Positions 63,863 to 64,000 of a stretch of 64,000 nucleotides of DNA are shown piece after piece (position 1 is the first letter of the stretch; each line of letters begins with the position of its first letter). The position numbers and the translations under genes were made by a program. The stretch comes from an uncultured Caulobacterales bacterium (GTDB taxonomy: Bacteria > Pseudomonadota > Alphaproteobacteria > Caulobacterales > Caulobacteraceae): assembly GCA_903840435.1 (NCBI GenBank), contig CAIMFV010000010.1, forward strand, positions 160,134 to 224,133, written 5' to 3'. Under the pieces are notes generated by a model that saw nothing but the letters and a program-made list of their open reading frames with translations, did not search any database and was not told the DNA's origin.

Positions 63863-64000
63863 GAATGCTCAAACGAAGTGCAACACCTTTTTGATGGGGT
63901 GTTGTTATGGGACAGCGGTACGACCAACTCAGCCTTGAAGAGCGGTGCATCCTTGCCGAGCTACGGTGCTCGGGCCGTTCGATCCGGGAAATTGCTTCAA
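63860..64000 (+). mobile_element. IS30-family insertion sequence, left end (partial)
   Basis: The IS30-like transposase start is at 63907. The sequence between about 63860 and 63906 (with aaacgaagtgcaacacc) should contain the terminal inverted repeat. The exact end cannot be fixed without the other end. A 7-bp stem (caacacc 63881-63887, ggtgttg 63898-63904) sits just before the start codon. Confidence 0.7.
63907..64000 (+). CDS. IS30-family transposase, N-terminal part (runs off the window)
   Basis: The first 31 codons read MGQRYDQLSLEERCILAEL, then RCSGRSIREIAS, the helix-turn-helix typical of IS30-family transposases. The gene continues past position 64000, so length and catalytic residues cannot be judged. 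Confidence 0.85.
   Translation, partial: MGQRYDQLSLEERCILAELRCSGRSIREIAS

Noticed and set aside
1..64000. tRNA, rRNA, tmRNA or CRISPR array
   Set aside because: No clover-leaf arms, conserved rRNA blocks or regularly spaced repeats were noticed on reading; the only direct repeats are the target octamers, the 12-bp rpe repeat and the 53-bp pair.

Overview
The window reads as chromosome of a GC-rich alphaproteobacterium, most like the Caulobacterales. The evidence is gene order and gene content: sdhCDAB, a hisBHAFE block, fabA-fabB-fabI, an rsmB / glycine-zipper lipoprotein / rpe / heparinase run, cycM next to kdsB-pheA, TonB-dependent receptors, and pseudaminic acid genes. The species cannot be named from the sequence alone.

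Layout. 1-3.7 kb: rpmE, then an ABC exporter coupled to folC. 3.8-7.9 kb: succinate dehydrogenase (sdhCDAB, minus strand) followed by a small thioredoxin-fold protein. 8.1-12.3 kb: histidine biosynthesis hisBHAFE behind a PfkB sugar/nucleoside kinase. 12.5-13.3 kb: an ATP-grasp protein. 13.5-20.3 kb: a comM/yifB gene split by a 5,175-bp mobile element. 20.3-28.1 kb: a hybrid histidine kinase, an AmpG-like permease, a malic enzyme, a tyrosine phosphatase and an AMP nucleosidase. 28.1-30.8 kb: unsaturated fatty acid synthesis (fabA, fabB, fabI). 30.9-39.3 kb: SH3 protein, 2-hydroxyacid dehydrogenase, membrane UDP-sugar dehydratase with heparinase, rpe, lipoprotein, rsmB. 39.4-46.7 kb: sdhAF4-type factor, creatininase-family hydrolase, OmpR-type regulator, L,D-transpeptidase-like protein, M28 peptidase, nitroreductase, cytochrome c, kdsB-pheA, MAPEG protein. 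46.7-55.0 kb: a carbohydrate/uronate locus (GH31 glycosidase, ACS-type transporter, TonB receptor, mannonate dehydratase, GntR/FadR regulator). 55.1-59.2 kb: a HigA antitoxin with a frameshifted toxin, then pseudaminic acid genes pseI / SpsF-family cytidylyltransferase / pseH / pseG. 59.4-61.0 kb: greA and an ELM1-like protein. 61.0-64.0 kb: a decayed accessory tail with 53-bp repeats, an aldo/keto reductase remnant, a TonB receptor cut off at its N-terminus, and the start of an IS30-family transposase at the window edge.

The most notable object is the mobile element at 14462-19636. It has perfect 18-bp terminal inverted repeats and an 8-bp target duplication (gaattcac). It carries one IS1595-family DDE transposase plus cargo: a compact arsR-arsC-aquaporin arsenic operon, a 157-aa hypothetical protein, a 75-aa DUF6471-like protein and an AT-rich two-helix membrane protein of unknown function. 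It is therefore a passenger-carrying ('transporter') IS rather than a composite transposon. It interrupts comM immediately after the Walker B segment. Removing the element and one target copy restores a 510-codon comM exactly in frame.

No tRNA, rRNA or CRISPR array was seen. Protein family calls come from reading motifs and overall resemblance, not from searches.
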